This document shows positions 28,270 through 39,256 of a DNA stretch of 64,000 nt, piece by piece. Under the pieces are notes generated by a model. That model was not told the DNA's origin, ran no database searches, and was given only the letters and a program-made list of their open reading frames with translations. Each line of letters begins with the position of its first letter. Within the stretch, counting starts at the first letter, position 1. The stretch spans positions 1 through 64,000 of the forward strand of contig JAVBJL010000008.1 of NCBI GenBank assembly GCA_030827005.1, in the 5' to 3' direction. Source of the stretch: Wigglesworthia glossinidia. Lineage in GTDB: Bacteria; Pseudomonadota; Gammaproteobacteria; Enterobacterales; Enterobacteriaceae. Position numbers and translations under genes: made by a program.

Positions 28270-31200
28270 ATGTCAGAACCGCAATTCATACATTTAAAAG
28301 TACATAGCGATTATTCTATAATAGATGGATTATCAAAAATAGAAAATATTTTATATCAAGCTAAAAAATTTTGTATGCCAGCTATAGCAATTACGGATTT
28401 TACTAATATATATGGATTAATTAAATTTTATAATACTGCGCATAATTTTGGAATTAAACCAATTATTGGTGCAGATTTTTTATTAAAAAACAACATACAA
28501 TGTCAAAAAGAAAATTTATCCGAAATTACTATTTTAGTATCTGATAATTTTGGTTATCACAATTTAATTATGTTAATTTCTAAAGCTTATCAAATTGGTT
28601 TCAATAATAACTGCCCAACAATTATTCGAGAATGGTTAATAGAACACAGTAAAGGATTAATCGTATTATCTGGATCAGTATTTGGTGAATTAGGAAAATA
28701 TTTTAAAAAAAATGAAAAAAGCAACATAATTGATTGTATTAATTTTTATAAAAAATATTTTTATAACAGATTTTATTTAGAATTAGAACGTATTGGTTAT
28801 AAACATGAAGAGGAATACATTCAATTTGCATTAAAAATATCATTAAAATACCATATTCCAGTGGTAGCAACAAATAAAATCTGTTTTATTCATTCAAAAA
28901 ATTTTCAATCACATATGGTAAAAGTAGCAATCTATAATAACACTACATTAAAAAATTTAAAAAATACTAAATACACTATTCAGCAATATATGCGTAGTAC
29001 AAAAGAAATGTGTAGTTTATTTTCTGATATTCCAGAAGCATTAAAAAATAGCGTAGAAATTGCTAAAAGATGTAATGTTACTATTAGTTTAGGGAAGTAC
29101 CATTTACCTAAAATATACACTAAGAATTTATCTTCACAAGAATACTTAACACAACGTGTAAAATTAGGTCTAGAAGAAAGATTAAATATCTTATTTCCGT
29201 GCATATCAGAAAAATCTATTAATAGAAAAATTTATGATATTCGTATAAAACATGAATTAAATATAATTAATAAAATGGAATTTTCTAGTTATTTTTTAAT
29301 TGTTATGGAATTTATTGAATGGGCAAAAAAAAATTATATTCCAGTTGGACCAGGAAGAGGTTCTGGAGCAGGATCTCTAGTTGCATATGCATTAAATATT
29401 ACCGACGTTAATCCATTACAGTTTGAATTATTATTTGAAAGATTTTTAAATCCAGAAAGAATTTCTATGCCAGATTTAGATATTGATTTTTGCATGGAAA
29501 AAAGAGATTTGGTAATTGATTATGTCATTCAATTATATGGAAAAAAATCTGTTGCACAAATTATTACATTTGGAACTATGACAGCGAAATCTGTTATTCG
29601 AGATGTAGGAAGAGTGTTAGGATACCCTTATGTGTTTGTAGATCGTATTTCAAAACTAATTCCATCAGATTTTGGAATTACTTTAAAAAAATCTTTAATT
29701 AATTGTAAACAATTAAAACAATTATATGTAACAAATGAAGAAGTAAAAATAATTATTGATATGGCAAAAAATCTCGAAGGTGTTATAAAAAATATTGGAA
29801 CACATGCAGGTGGAGTGGTAATTTCACCAGGAGAAATTACTAACTTTACTCCTATATATTATGATATTAAAAATGATACCCAACTTACTCAATTTGATAA
29901 AGATGATATAGAAAAAGTAGGATTAGTAAAATTTGATTTTTTAGGTTTACGCACACTTACTGTGATTGATTGGACTGTAAAAATAATTAATAGAAAAAAA
30001 TTAGCAAATAATTTAAAAACAATAAATATAAAAAATATTCCCTTAAATGACATAAAAAGTTTTAATTTATTAAAAAAAGCAAAAACTACCGCTATATTTC
30101 AATTAGAATCTAAAGGAATCAAAGAACTAATCAAAAGATTGCAACCAGATTGCTTTGAAGATATTATTGCTTTAGTTGCATTATTTCGCCCAGGACCACT
30201 GCAGTCCGGAATGGTAGAGAATTTTATTAATAGGAAACATGGTCGTGAAAAAATTTCTTATCCAGATCCAATTTGGCAACATAAATCATTAAAACCAATT
30301 TTAAAATCAACATATGGAATTATTTTATATCAAGAACAAGTCATGCAAATTGCTCAAACTTTAGCAGGATATTCTTTAGGAGAAGCAGATCTTTTGAGAA
30401 GAGCAATGGGGAAAAAAAAACAAAAAGAGATGTCAGAACAACGCGAAAGATTTAAATCTGGAGCTACAAAAAAAGGGATCGACGCAATTTTTGCAGTAAA
30501 AATATTCGATTTGTTGGAAAAATTTGCTGGATATGGTTTTAATAAATCTCATTCAACAGCTTATGCATTAATTTCTTATCAAACATTATGGTTGAAAACA
30601 CATTATCCATCTGAATTTATGGCAGCAGCTATGAGCGCTGATATGGATAATACAGAAAAAATTATTACCTTAGTAGAAGAATGTAATAATATGGGAATTA
30701 AAATTATTTCTCCAAATATTAATATTGGAAATTATTATTTTCGTTCACAAGATGATAAAATTATATATGGATTAGGTGCAATTAAAGGTATTGGAATCTC
30801 TTCTGTTAAAGATATTATTAAACAATTAAAAAAACATGGAAAATTTAAAAATATATTTGATTTATGTGCGCGTACAGATTCTAAAAAATTAAGTAAAAGA
30901 GTTATGGAAAAATTAATTTATTCAGGTGCTTTAGATACATTACAAAAAAATCGTTTTGACAGCATACAAAATTTACCCAATGCTATGCGATTTTCTAATC
31001 AAAAAAAAATAGATACACTTTTTAAGCAACAAGATATGTTTAGACATACTTTACATTCGTTACAAATGAAACAAGTTAAGATTAAAAATCCAAATAATTT
31101 TTCATTAAACCATTTTAATTTATTAGAAGAAGAAAAAAATGCACTAGGATTTTATTTAAGTGAACATCCGATCACAAGATATCTAGAGGAACTTGTATAC

Positions 31201-31752
31201 TATACTCATGGAACATTATTAAAACATATTACATCTGATTTAAAAGGAAAAGTTAAAACAATATTTGGAATGATATTTGCAATTAAAACAATACGTGATA
31301 AATCTGGAAATTATTTTAAATTATTAATGATAGATGATTCTTCAAAAAAACTAGAAATAATATTAAGTATGGAACTATTTAATAAAAATCAAAATATTAT
31401 TAAAAAAAATCAAATTGTTATTTTAAATGGAAAAATTTTATTTGAGAAAAATCAGTTAAAAATTATTTGTAAGAATATCATGAGTATCGATGAGTCTCGA
31501 AAAAAATATGTGAAAAAAATCAATGTTATTTTATTTTACGATAAAAATATACGTATTTTATCAAAAAATATGCATATATTTGAAAACAAAAAAAATTCAA
31601 AAAATGTATTAATTGAATTTTTCACAAAAAATAAAAACAATATAGTTAAATTATACAATGAAAAAAAATTTTATATAGAACCTATAGAAAAAATAGTTCA
31701 AAATATCTATTTAATATATGGAATCGAAAAAGTTCACTTTGAATTTTATTAA
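28270..31752 (+). CDS. dnaE: DNA polymerase III alpha subunit
   Basis: Replicative polymerase. 1160 residues with full colinearity to the E. coli protein of the same length: PHP domain ([15 protein letters not shown] at the start), polymerase palm with [12 protein letters not shown] near residue 400 (two catalytic Asp) and [11 protein letters not shown] near 555 (third Asp), fingers, the beta-clamp-binding region around 920 (QQDMFRH), an OB fold and a tail. The C-terminal 200 residues are the most eroded. It starts 34 bases after lpxB and precedes accA by six bases. Confidence 0.98.
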   Translation: MSEPQFIHLKVHSDYSIIDGLSKIENILYQAKKFCMPAIAITDFTNIYGLIKFYNTAHNFGIKPIIGADFLLKNNIQCQKENLSEITILVSDNFGYHNLIMLISKAYQIGFNNNCPTIIREWLIEHSKGLIVLSGSVFGELGKYFKKNEKSNIIDCINFYKKYFYNRFYLELERIGYKHEEEYIQFALKISLKYHIPVVATNKICFIHSKNFQSHMVKVAIYNNTTLKNLKNTKYTIQQYMRSTKEMCSLFSDIPEALKNSVEIAKRCNVTISLGKYHLPKIYTKNLSSQEYLTQRVKLGLEERLNILFPCISEKSINRKIYDIRIKHELNIINKMEFSSYFLIVMEFIEWAKKNYIPVGPGRGSGAGSLVAYALNITDVNPLQFELLFERFLNPERISMPDLDIDFCMEKRDLVIDYVIQLYGKKSVAQIITFGTMTAKSVIRDVGRVLGYPYVFVDRISKLIPSDFGITLKKSLINCKQLKQLYVTNEEVKIIIDMAKNLEGVIKNIGTHAGGVVISPGEITNFTPIYYDIKNDTQLTQFDKDDIEKVGLVKFDFLGLRTLTVIDWTVKIINRKKLANNLKTINIKNIPLNDIKSFNLLKKAKTTAIFQLESKGIKELIKRLQPDCFEDIIALVALFRPGPLQSGMVENFINRKHGREKISYPDPIWQHKSLKPILKSTYGIILYQEQVMQIAQTLAGYSLGEADLLRRAMGKKKQKEMSEQRERFKSGATKKGIDAIFAVKIFDLLEKFAGYGFNKSHSTAYALISYQTLWLKTHYPSEFMAAAMSADMDNTEKIITLVEECNNMGIKIISPNINIGNYYFRSQDDKIIYGLGAIKGIGISSVKDIIKQLKKHGKFKNIFDLCARTDSKKLSKRVMEKLIYSGALDTLQKNRFDSIQNLPNAMRFSNQKKIDTLFKQQDMFRHTLHSLQMKQVKIKNPNNFSLNHFNLLEEEKNALGFYLSEHPITRYLEELVYYTHGTLLKHITSDLKGKVKTIFGMIFAIKTIRDKSGNYFKLLMIDDSSKKLEIILSMELFNKNQNIIKKNQIVILNGKILFEKNQLKIICKNIMSIDESRKKYVKKINVILFYDKNIRILSKNMHIFENKKNSKNVLIEFFTKNKNNIVKLYNEKKFYIEPIEKIVQNIYLIYGIEKVHFEFY

Positions 31753-31758
31753 AATACT

Positions 31759-32718
31759 ATGAATTTAAATTTCCTTGATTTCGAAGAACCTATTACTAAT
31801 TTAGAATCCAAAATAAATTCTTTAATTGAATTAAGTAGTCGAGATAAAACGCTACATATTAATTTAGATAAAGAAATTCATTGTCTGCGTAAAAAAAGTC
31901 TAGAATTAACAAAAAAAATTTTTTCTAACTTGAATGCATGGCAAATTACTCAATTAGCCAGACATCCTATGCGACCATATACTCTTGATTATATAAAAAA
32001 TATTTTTACAGATTTTGATGAGTTATCTGGCGATCGTTTATATGGAGATGACAAAGCGATTATAGGAGGTATTGGCAGATTAAATTCACGTCCAGTAATG
32101 ATTATAGGGCATCAAAAAGGAAGAGAAATTAAAGAAAAAATTTTTAGAAATTTTGGAATGCCAGCGCCAGAAGGATATAGAAAAGCATTAAGATTGATGC
32201 ACATGGCAGATCGATTTAAATTACCTATTATTACATTAATAGACACCCCTGGTGCATATCCAGGAATAGGTGCTGAAAAACGAGGACAATCAGAAGCAAT
32301 TGCAAAAAACTTAAGAGAAATGTCTATATTAACAGTTCCTATAATTTGTACGATTATAGGAGAAGGTGGATCTGGAGGAGCGTTGGCAATTGGAGTAGGA
32401 GATAAAATTAATATGCTACAATATAGTATATACTCAGTAATTTCCCCGGAGGGTTGCGCTGCAATTTTATGGAAAGATGTCAATAAAGCTCCGGTTGCTG
32501 CAAAATCTATGGGTATTATTGCATCTAAATTAAAAAAATTAAATTTAATTGATACTATTGTTCCTGAACCTTTAGGAGGAGCGCATCGAGATTTAAATAT
32601 AATTACTGCTAATTTAAAAGATAGATTGTTAAAAGATCTAAAAATGTTAGATAAAATGAGCGTTTCTGAATTACTAAATTTTAGATATAAAAAATTAATG
32701 AGCTATGGATATGTGTAA
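31759..32718 (+). CDS. accA: Acetyl-CoA carboxylase carboxyltransferase alpha subunit
   Basis: With AccD transfers the carboxyl from biotin to acetyl-CoA, making malonyl-CoA for fatty acids (and so for FabZ, FabI and the Lpx enzymes here). 319 residues, same as E. coli. Start [64 protein letters not shown] and [15 protein letters not shown] are diagnostic. It follows dnaE by six bases. accD and accBC are outside the window. Confidence 0.98.
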   Translation: MNLNFLDFEEPITNLESKINSLIELSSRDKTLHINLDKEIHCLRKKSLELTKKIFSNLNAWQITQLARHPMRPYTLDYIKNIFTDFDELSGDRLYGDDKAIIGGIGRLNSRPVMIIGHQKGREIKEKIFRNFGMPAPEGYRKALRLMHMADRFKLPIITLIDTPGAYPGIGAEKRGQSEAIAKNLREMSILTVPIICTIIGEGGSGGALAIGVGDKINMLQYSIYSVISPEGCAAILWKDVNKAPVAAKSMGIIASKLKKLNLIDTIVPEPLGGAHRDLNIITANLKDRLLKDLKMLDKMSVSELLNFRYKKLMSYGYV

Positions 32719-32790
32719 TATTATATATCTAAAAAGATTTAATTATCAATTGAAATATTGAATGTATTAAAAATAAAATTCATTTAATAA

Positions 32791-32815
32791 GTATACGCTT
32801 ATACGACTTTTTTTT
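32791..32815 (+). terminator. Weak terminator after accA
   Basis: GTATA (32791-32795), loop CGCT and TATAC (32800-32804), followed by a run of eight T residues at 32808-32815, 73 bases past the accA stop. The stem is short, but it marks the end of the long plus-strand block. Confidence 0.35.
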
Positions 32816-32958
32816 AAATATCTAAAACTTTATACATATAAAAAAATAAATAATATATATAATATTTAGTAGTTATGTAATACATACTAATTATTTTATT
32901 TATCAAAATCTTTACACTTATATATCTTAATAGATAAAATAACAATATAATCATTAAT

Positions 32959-34404
32959 ATGATCAATTATTTTATTATTTGTTCATTTTTAATAATAATC
33001 AGTATTGTGCTAAGCACGTTCTCATCACGATTAGGAATTCCTATTTTATTAATTTTTTTAGTACTTGGCATGTTAGCAGGAATTGATGGAATAGGAAAAA
33101 TAGATTTTAATGATTATTCTGTTGCTTATACAATAAGCAATTTAGCACTAGCAATTATTTTATTAGATGGAGGTATAAAAACTAAATTCCAAACATTACG
33201 AATAGCTTTACTACCAGCTCTATCCTTGTCAACTCTTGGAGTAATTATTACATCAGGTCTTACTGGAATAGTAGCATCATGGATATTTAAATTAAATGTA
33301 CTAGAAGGTATGTTAATTGGAGCTATAATTGGATCTACAGATGCTTCAGCTGTTTTTTCACTTTTAGGAAATACAAATCTTAAAGAACGTGTAAATGCTA
33401 CTTTAGAAATTGAATCTGGAAGCAATGATCCTATGTCTATGTTTTTAACTACTACGTTAATATCCATTATTCAAAATAAAAATTCTATTAATATAAATTT
33501 AGAAATGTTATTAAATTTGTTTTATGAATTTGGTTTAGGTATTATCTTAGGATGCATAGGAGGCTGGTGTATATGTAAAGTGATTAATTACTTAAAATTA
33601 GCTCATGCTTTATATCCCTTGCTAGCTTTAAGCGGAGGAATTATGGTGTTTAGCATTACTAATTTATTGCATGGAAGCGGTATTTTATCAATTTATTTAT
33701 GCGGACTAATGCTAGGAAATTATCCAATTCGAAATCGTTTTGAAATTTTACAAGTATTTGATGGTATAACATGGCTCAGTCAAATCTGTATGTTTTTAAT
33801 TTTAGGATTATTAGTTACTCCAAGTGATTTATTAAATATTGCACATCCAGCCTTATTATTATCTTTTTGGATTATCTTTATTGCACGTCCTTTATCAGTA
33901 CTATTTGGATTATTACCATTTAAACAATATACAAAAAAAGAACGTTTATTTTTATCCTGGGTTGGTTTAAGAGGTGCAGTACCTATTATTCTTTCTGTCT
34001 TTCCAATGATGGCAGGTTTAAACAATGCTCATTTGTATTTTAATGTATCTTTTTTTATTGTTTTAATTTCTTTATTAATACAGGGAACATCTATTAATTT
34101 TATAGCAAAATTAACCAAGGTAACTGTATCTAAAATAAATACGCCAATTTTTCGAAGAGAAATTGGTTCTTATAAAGAAAATTTTTGGGAAATACTATTG
34201 TATAAAATTAGAAGTGGGAGTTACTTATCTAGAATGCAATTGAACACACTAAGTTTACCTCGACACTCTCATCTCGTTGCAATTCTTAGAAAGAATAAAC
34301 TTGTACCGATTTTTTCCAATACTAAATTGTATGATAACGATATAGTTGTAATTATAGCAAAAAATTCTACTTTATTAAAATTAGAAAAGTTATTTAGTGG
34401 TTAA
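32959..34404 (+). CDS. cvrA: CvrA/NhaP2-type cation/proton antiporter, C-terminally shortened
   Basis: Inner-membrane CPA1-family antiporter; E. coli CvrA exchanges potassium for protons and aids osmotic and pH balance. About twelve hydrophobic segments span residues 1-390, with IILLDGGIKTKF, GSTDASAVFSLL and the ion-binding ESGSNDPMSMFL near 155. A TrkA-C (RCK_C) domain follows (about 400-480, HSHLVAILRKNKLVP). The protein ends at 481, about 100 residues short of E. coli (578), so the last CorC/HlyC-like domain is lost. Adjacent alanine racemase matches E. coli dadX-cvrA linkage. Confidence 0.9.
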   Translation: MINYFIICSFLIIISIVLSTFSSRLGIPILLIFLVLGMLAGIDGIGKIDFNDYSVAYTISNLALAIILLDGGIKTKFQTLRIALLPALSLSTLGVIITSGLTGIVASWIFKLNVLEGMLIGAIIGSTDASAVFSLLGNTNLKERVNATLEIESGSNDPMSMFLTTTLISIIQNKNSININLEMLLNLFYEFGLGIILGCIGGWCICKVINYLKLAHALYPLLALSGGIMVFSITNLLHGSGILSIYLCGLMLGNYPIRNRFEILQVFDGITWLSQICMFLILGLLVTPSDLLNIAHPALLLSFWIIFIARPLSVLFGLLPFKQYTKKERLFLSWVGLRGAVPIILSVFPMMAGLNNAHLYFNVSFFIVLISLLIQGTSINFIAKLTKVTVSKINTPIFRREIGSYKENFWEILLYKIRSGSYLSRMQLNTLSLPRHSHLVAILRKNKLVPIFSNTKLYDNDIVVIIAKNSTLLKLEKLFSG

Positions 34405-34424
34405 ATTAAAAGAAATTTTAATTT

Positions 34425-35501
34425 TTATTCAATTTTTACTAATACTTTAGGATTAATTTTGCACATCAATTCGTAACTAGTTGTTTTTGCTGATTTCGCA
34501 ATATCATTAATTTTAATATTTTTACCCCATAATTCTACTGTAGATCCAATTTTAACTTTTGGGCATGGATTTAAATCAACCATTAACATATCCATACATA
34601 CAGAACCAATAATTTGTGTACGAACGCCGTCTACTAATATTGGAGTTCCGCTTGAATGGATATTATAAGGATACCCATCCGCATATCCACAAGATATTAT
34701 CCCAATGGTATCAGATGATTTTGAATAATAATTTTTTCCATATCCAACATATGCATTAGAATTGATATGCTGAATCGCTACTAATTTACTTTCCAGTGTC
34801 ATGACTGGTTCAAAACCGTATTTTTGATTCATAAAGTTATTTTCAAATGGTAATACTCCATATAATATTATACCTGGTCTTATCCAGTCTTTATGAGTTT
34901 CTGGATGCAATAAAATTGCAGTTGAATTTGCAAGACATTGAGGTGCTTTATTTATTTTATTAGAAACTTCATTAATTATTTTTACTTGTTGGTGCACAGA
35001 ACGTTTCGAATAACTAAAAGAAAAATGACTCATCAATGTTAAATTAGATACTTTTTTAGATTGATAAAGTTCATTCCATGCATAAATAAAATTGTTTTTA
35101 TCAAAACCTAAACGATTCATACCACTATTTAATTTTAAGTATATTTCAATAGTATTGGGGCAATTATATTTTTTTAACATTTCTATTTGCCATCTACTAT
35201 GTATTACTGTAGTTAATTTATATTGATATAATTCAGTTAAATCTGATATTTTAAAAAATCCAGAAATTAATAAAATTGGTCCATTCCAACCGTTCTCTCT
35301 TAAAAAAATTGCTTCATCTATTTCTGATACAGCAAATCCAGAAGTATTTTTTAATCCTTTTAAAGCTGCTCGCATTGTATGTCCGTAAGCATTTGCCTTA
35401 ATTACACACCAAATCTTTGATTGAGGAGCATATTTTTTCACAATATTTAAATTTGAAATTAATGCTTTAGAATTTATTCTTATTAAAGAATTGCGTGACA
35501 T
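34425..35501 (-). CDS. dadX: Alanine racemase (DadX-type position)
   Basis: PLP enzyme making D-alanine for peptidoglycan. 358 residues (E. coli DadX 356). The PLP lysine lies in WCVIKANAYGH near residue 36, and the catalytic Tyr region is GYGKNYYSKSSDTIGI near 252, with CGYADGYP and VCMDMLMVDL. Gene order next to cvrA matches E. coli dadX and not alr; sequence alone does not separate the two. dadA is missing, so the role is biosynthetic, and it may be the sole racemase. It converges with cvrA, 20 bases apart. Confidence 0.93.
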   Translation of the reverse strand: MSRNSLIRINSKALISNLNIVKKYAPQSKIWCVIKANAYGHTMRAALKGLKNTSGFAVSEIDEAIFLRENGWNGPILLISGFFKISDLTELYQYKLTTVIHSRWQIEMLKKYNCPNTIEIYLKLNSGMNRLGFDKNNFIYAWNELYQSKKVSNLTLMSHFSFSYSKRSVHQQVKIINEVSNKINKAPQCLANSTAILLHPETHKDWIRPGIILYGVLPFENNFMNQKYGFEPVMTLESKLVAIQHINSNAYVGYGKNYYSKSSDTIGIISCGYADGYPYNIHSSGTPILVDGVRTQIIGSVCMDMLMVDLNPCPKVKIGSTVELWGKNIKINDIAKSAKTTSYELMCKINPKVLVKIE

Positions 35502-35861
35502 TTTAAAATCTCTAAAAATATTTATTTATTTAATTTATGAATTTTAAAATAACAGTTACATAATATTTAAATAAAATTCTAATATATATGTTATTATGTA
35601 ATTTTTATTTTTAATAATTTATATTATATGAATTTTAAAAAAAATTAAATAATACAAATAAGAAAGTATTTTATTTACAACGTTAGCACCAGGATAGTAG
35701 CATGTTTGATTTTTTAAATCTTCTTAAGTAATACTTAATTTTGAATAAATATTAAATTTTATTTCAATTAATTGTTAATAAACAAAAAATTTTTTAAAAA
35801 AACTTGGATCCATATATCTTAGAAAAAAATTACGCTTTAACATATTAATATTAATTACTCT
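35502..35861. other. Divergent spacer, racemase to minC
   Basis: 360 bases shared by two divergent promoters. A 15-base near-operator palindrome TTAAGTA-A-TACTTAA lies at 35724-35738. A somewhat less AT-rich stretch at about 35680-35705 (ACGTTAGCACCAGGATAG) has no recognisable gene. In E. coli several genes (ldcA, emtA, treA and others) lie between these loci, so this may be a deletion scar. Confidence 0.45.
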
Positions 35862-36560
35862 ATGCTTAATCAACCTTGTATAAAATTTTCTGTTGAAAAT
35901 TTTTCATCTTTAGTTTTGTATTTATATAGTTTAAAGATAAAAATAATTAAAGAAATGATAAATAAAAAAAAAAAACAATTTCCTAAATTTTTTAAAAATG
36001 CACCGTGTGTTATTGACATTTCTAATTTAACTGATAGCGACTATGTATACTGGCAAGAAACTTATCATAGTATCTTAAATATGGGACTGCATATTGTTGG
36101 TGTTAGCGGACATACTAATAAAAAATGGAAATTAATATTAATTAAAAATAATATACCAATTGTAAATCAAGCAAATTCAATGAATAAAATTATTAAACCA
36201 AAAAAAAAATTTAATCAAATTTACAATAATTTTGTTATTGATAAACCAGTACGTTCCGGACAAGTTATATATGCACAAAACAAAAATTTAATTATTATAA
36301 GCACAGTAAATTCTGGTGCAGAAATTATTGCAGACGGTAATATTTATGTATATGGCTCTTTACGAGGAAAAGCTTCTGCTGGAGCTTCATCAAAAAACAA
36401 TCAAAAATATCAAATTTTTTGTACGCAATTATTAGCAGAATTTATATCAATTTCAGGAAAATATTGGGTTAATGAAACTATTCCAAAATTATATTTAGGA
36501 AAACCTGCAAGATTTTTTTTAAAAAAAAATATATTAACTATTCAAAAATTCAGTTTATAA
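35862..36560 (+). CDS. minC: Septum site-determining protein MinC
   Basis: FtsZ-ring inhibitor delivered to the poles by MinD. 232 residues (E. coli 231). The N-terminal FtsZ-inhibiting domain is diverged (residues 1-105, NMGLHIVGVSG near its end). The C-terminal beta-helix that binds MinD is well kept: PVRSGQVIYAQNKNLII, NSGAEIIADGNIYVYGSLRGKA, SGKYWVNETI. First gene of minC-minD-minE, ten bases before minD. Confidence 0.95.
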   Translation: MLNQPCIKFSVENFSSLVLYLYSLKIKIIKEMINKKKKQFPKFFKNAPCVIDISNLTDSDYVYWQETYHSILNMGLHIVGVSGHTNKKWKLILIKNNIPIVNQANSMNKIIKPKKKFNQIYNNFVIDKPVRSGQVIYAQNKNLIIISTVNSGAEIIADGNIYVYGSLRGKASAGASSKNNQKYQIFCTQLLAEFISISGKYWVNETIPKLYLGKPARFFLKKNILTIQKFSL

Positions 36561-36570
36561 AGGAATAATT

Positions 36571-37404
36571 ATGACAAAAATTTTAGCAATTACTTCAGGA
36601 AAAGGAGGGGTGGGAAAAACTACATCTAGCGCTTCAATAGCTACAGGTTTGGCTATTTTAAAAAAAAAAACTGTAGTAATCGATTTTGATATTGGATTAA
36701 GAAATCTTGATTTAATTATGGGATGCGAAAGAAGAGTAGTATATGATTTAGTGAATGTTATTCAGGGAGAAGCGTCATTAAATCAAGCTTTAATTAAAGA
36801 TAAATATACTGATAAATTATATATTTTACCAGCATCGCAAACAAAAGACAAAAACATATTAACATGCGAATCTGTTGATATGATGTTAAAAAATTTGCAA
36901 GATATGGAATTTGATTTTATTATATGTGACTCCCCGGCAGGTATTGAAAAAGGGGCTCTTATTTCTTTTTATTTTGCAGACGAAGCAATTATCATTACAA
37001 ATCCTGAAGTATCATCCGTACGTGATTCAGATAGAATTTTAGGCATATTATCATCAAAATCATATCGTGCTGAAAATGATCTTGAACCTATAAAAGAGCA
37101 TTTATTATTAACACGATATAATATAAAACGTGTAATTACGGGGGATATGTTAAGTGCAGAAGATGTAATTGATATTTTACGTATCCCATTACTTGGGATC
37201 ATACCTGAAGATCCAAATATTTTAAAAGCTTCAAATCAAGGAAAACCAATTATTTTAAATCAAAAATCACATGCAGGACAAGCATATAAAAAAGTGTCGC
37301 ATCGTTTATTAGGAGAGAAATGCGCATTTAATATATTAAAAAAAGAAAAAAAAGTAGGAATAATTAAACGATTATTTTATGGAATTAAACATGGTATTAC
37401 TTAA
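36571..37404 (+). CDS. minD: Septum site-determining ATPase MinD
   Basis: ParA/MinD-type ATPase that binds the membrane with ATP and recruits MinC. 277 residues (E. coli 270). Deviant Walker A SGKGGVGKTT at residues 9-18, DFDIGLRNLDLIMG, CDSPAGIEKGAL and a C-terminal amphipathic helix (KRLFYGIKHG) that likely serves as membrane anchor. AAAGGAATA gives a clear ribosome site. Its end overlaps minE by 14 bases. Confidence 0.98.
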   Translation: MTKILAITSGKGGVGKTTSSASIATGLAILKKKTVVIDFDIGLRNLDLIMGCERRVVYDLVNVIQGEASLNQALIKDKYTDKLYILPASQTKDKNILTCESVDMMLKNLQDMEFDFIICDSPAGIEKGALISFYFADEAIIITNPEVSSVRDSDRILGILSSKSYRAENDLEPIKEHLLLTRYNIKRVITGDMLSAEDVIDILRIPLLGIIPEDPNILKASNQGKPIILNQKSHAGQAYKKVSHRLLGEKCAFNILKKEKKVGIIKRLFYGIKHGIT

Positions 37405-37663
37405 ATTTTTTATATCTCGTAAAAAAATGACTGCTCATGTGGCTAAAAAACGTTTGCAGATTCTTGTAGAAGAAGAAAGAAGAAATAAAATACAGCCAAT
37501 TCATGCACAATTACAAAAAGATCTTAAAAAAATTATTGGAAGATACTTTAATATAGATCCTAAAATACTATCAGTAAGATTAAAATACAAAAAGAAAAAA
37601 GACATACAAATATTTGAGTTAAATGTTATATTGCCAACAACAAATGGAAACGAGATAATATGA
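37391..37663 (+). CDS. minE: Cell division topological specificity factor MinE
   Basis: Stimulates MinD ATPase and drives pole-to-pole oscillation. I use the ATG at 37391, giving MVLLKFFISRKKMTAHVAKKRLQI, which aligns with E. coli [24 protein letters not shown]; 90 residues (E. coli 88). The track start is four codons earlier. The N-terminal membrane-targeting segment, MinD-contact helix and C-terminal dimer domain (DPKILSVRLKYKKKKDIQIFELNVILP) are present. It overlaps minD by 14 bases and its stop is one base from that of tsaB. Confidence 0.96.
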   Translation: MVLLKFFISRKKMTAHVAKKRLQILVEEERRNKIQPIHAQLQKDLKKIIGRYFNIDPKILSVRLKYKKKKDIQIFELNVILPTTNGNEII

Positions 37664-37664
37664 T

Positions 37665-38330
37665 TTATTCTATATATACATTATTAAAATCATAGAAATT
37701 ATTTTTATTTGAAATTTTTTTATTTAAAAAATAATTTTTAGCTAAAATAACGATATCTTTGGGATAAATAAATATATGTTTAATATAAACAAGATCCGTA
37801 TTTTTTTTTTTAAAGATTATTAGTTCTTGATACTTGTCCCAACTATCTCCTGCTATTATTTGAATATTAGATATATCTCGTATTAATAATAGCATTTTTT
37901 TTGGAGTACAAATATGTTCTTTTAACATTTTTGTTATATTATTATATTTATAATAAACAGCCCAATGAATTAAATTTTTTTTGAAATTAACCGCAATTAA
38001 AATTTTTATGCAATCAGTATATCTAAAAATTCTTTTAGATAATATATGCAAATAAGATATTCCTAGAATTGGTAATTTTTTAGTTAGAGATAGCCCTTGC
38101 ATAATCGAAATGCTGATACGTAATCCTAATAAACTTCCTGGTCCTTTATTAAAAATAAGATAATCAATATTTGAAAATGATAAACATAAATTATGTAAAA
38201 TATTATCTATTATATAAAAGATATATTTTGTATGTTTTTTTTGTATAAATAATTCGGATAAAATTTTAGTATCTTTCATACAAGTTACCGAACAAATTTT
38301 ACTTACACAGTCTATTGCAAGAAGATTCAT
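37665..38330 (-). CDS. tsaB: tRNA threonylcarbamoyladenosine synthesis protein TsaB
   Basis: Partner of TsaD and TsaE in making t6A37 on ANN-decoding tRNAs. 221 residues (E. coli 231). The actin-like fold start MNLLAIDCVSKICSV and the segment KGPGSLLGLRISISIMQGLS (E. coli [21 protein letters not shown]) identify it. The C-terminal half is strongly diverged and Lys/Ile-rich, as is common for TsaB in symbionts. It is convergent with minE and is co-directional with xthA 13 bases upstream, so the two may be co-transcribed. Confidence 0.92.
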   Translation of the reverse strand: MNLLAIDCVSKICSVTCMKDTKILSELFIQKKHTKYIFYIIDNILHNLCLSFSNIDYLIFNKGPGSLLGLRISISIMQGLSLTKKLPILGISYLHILSKRIFRYTDCIKILIAVNFKKNLIHWAVYYKYNNITKMLKEHICTPKKMLLLIRDISNIQIIAGDSWDKYQELIIFKKKNTDLVYIKHIFIYPKDIVILAKNYFLNKKISNKNNFYDFNNVYIE

Positions 38331-38343
38331 AAAATTTTTTTAT

Positions 38344-39150
38344 TTAAATATTCAGTTGAATCCAAATTGGCACATGATCTGAAAATTTTTTCATTAATCG
38401 AAGATGATAGAGTATTCCAGAAGATTGCACATATTTTAGTAAGCTAGATGTAACTAAAAATAAATCAATTCTTAATCCAATATTGTTTTCGTATCCACAC
38501 GATCTATAATCAAACCAAGAATAAAAATTATTTCTTTTAGGATTTAAATAACGAAATGCATCTATAAATCCTAATTTAAACAGATTTTTTATAAAATATC
38601 TTTCTTCTGGTAAAAAAGAACATTTTTTTAAAATTATCCATTTTTTTATTATATCCTGACTGAATCCAATATCTAGATCAGTTGGACTGATATTCATATC
38701 TCCCATGATTAAAATATTGTCATATTTTAAACGATAGTCTTTTAGTAATAAATATAATTTGTAATAAAAAAGTTTTTTTTCTTGAAATTTAATTGTATTA
38801 TATACAGATTCTCCATTTGGAGCATATATATTAATTATAAGAAGTTTCTTAATTTTTTTTGTTTTTAATTCAACAGTAATCATGCGACGTTGCCTATTAT
38901 CATATTCATGCAATCCTCGGAAAATTTTTTGAATTTTAATTCTAGATAATAAAGCAACCCCATTATATTGCTTTTGTCCATAAATATAAGAACTATATCC
39001 ATATTTTAAAAAAGTTTCAATTGGAAAGCATTCTTTTTTTGTTTTAATTTCTTGTAAACCAATTATTTCAGGATGTAAAGATTGAATAATAAATAATACT
39101 TGACTTTGATGCGCTCTTATCCCGTTAATATTAAAAGATATAAATTGCAT
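38344..39150 (-). CDS. xthA: Exodeoxyribonuclease III (AP endonuclease)
   Basis: Cuts abasic sites in base-excision repair and degrades DNA 3' to 5'. 268 residues, same as E. coli. Active-site segments of the family: FNINGIRAHQSQV, IIGLQEIKTK with the metal Glu, INIYAPNG, MGDMNISPTDLDIG and the C-terminal FSDHVPIWIQL with catalytic Asp-His. SWFDYRS is kept. It lies near the min genes as an isolated repair gene; its start is 106 bases from purU. Confidence 0.96.
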   Translation of the reverse strand: MQFISFNINGIRAHQSQVLFIIQSLHPEIIGLQEIKTKKECFPIETFLKYGYSSYIYGQKQYNGVALLSRIKIQKIFRGLHEYDNRQRRMITVELKTKKIKKLLIINIYAPNGESVYNTIKFQEKKLFYYKLYLLLKDYRLKYDNILIMGDMNISPTDLDIGFSQDIIKKWIILKKCSFLPEERYFIKNLFKLGFIDAFRYLNPKRNNFYSWFDYRSCGYENNIGLRIDLFLVTSSLLKYVQSSGILYHLRLMKKFSDHVPIWIQLNI

Positions 39151-39256
39151 ATATATATTGACCGTTTAAAATTAATTTTTATTAATGTTTTCGAATTTTT
39201 ATAAACTAAATATTTACAAATTAATACGACGTTTATTATTAATAGTATATTAAATT

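Noticed and set aside
32112-32483. Minus-strand 123-codon ORF inside accA
   Set aside because: Antisense shadow of a highly conserved gene; no ribosome site and no recognisable domain.
33126-33467. Minus-strand 113-codon ORF inside cvrA
   Set aside because: Shadow frame; composition is explained by the reverse of transmembrane codons.
35680-35710. Less AT-rich patch considered as a tRNA remnant
   Set aside because: No cloverleaf stems or T-loop sequence can be found.
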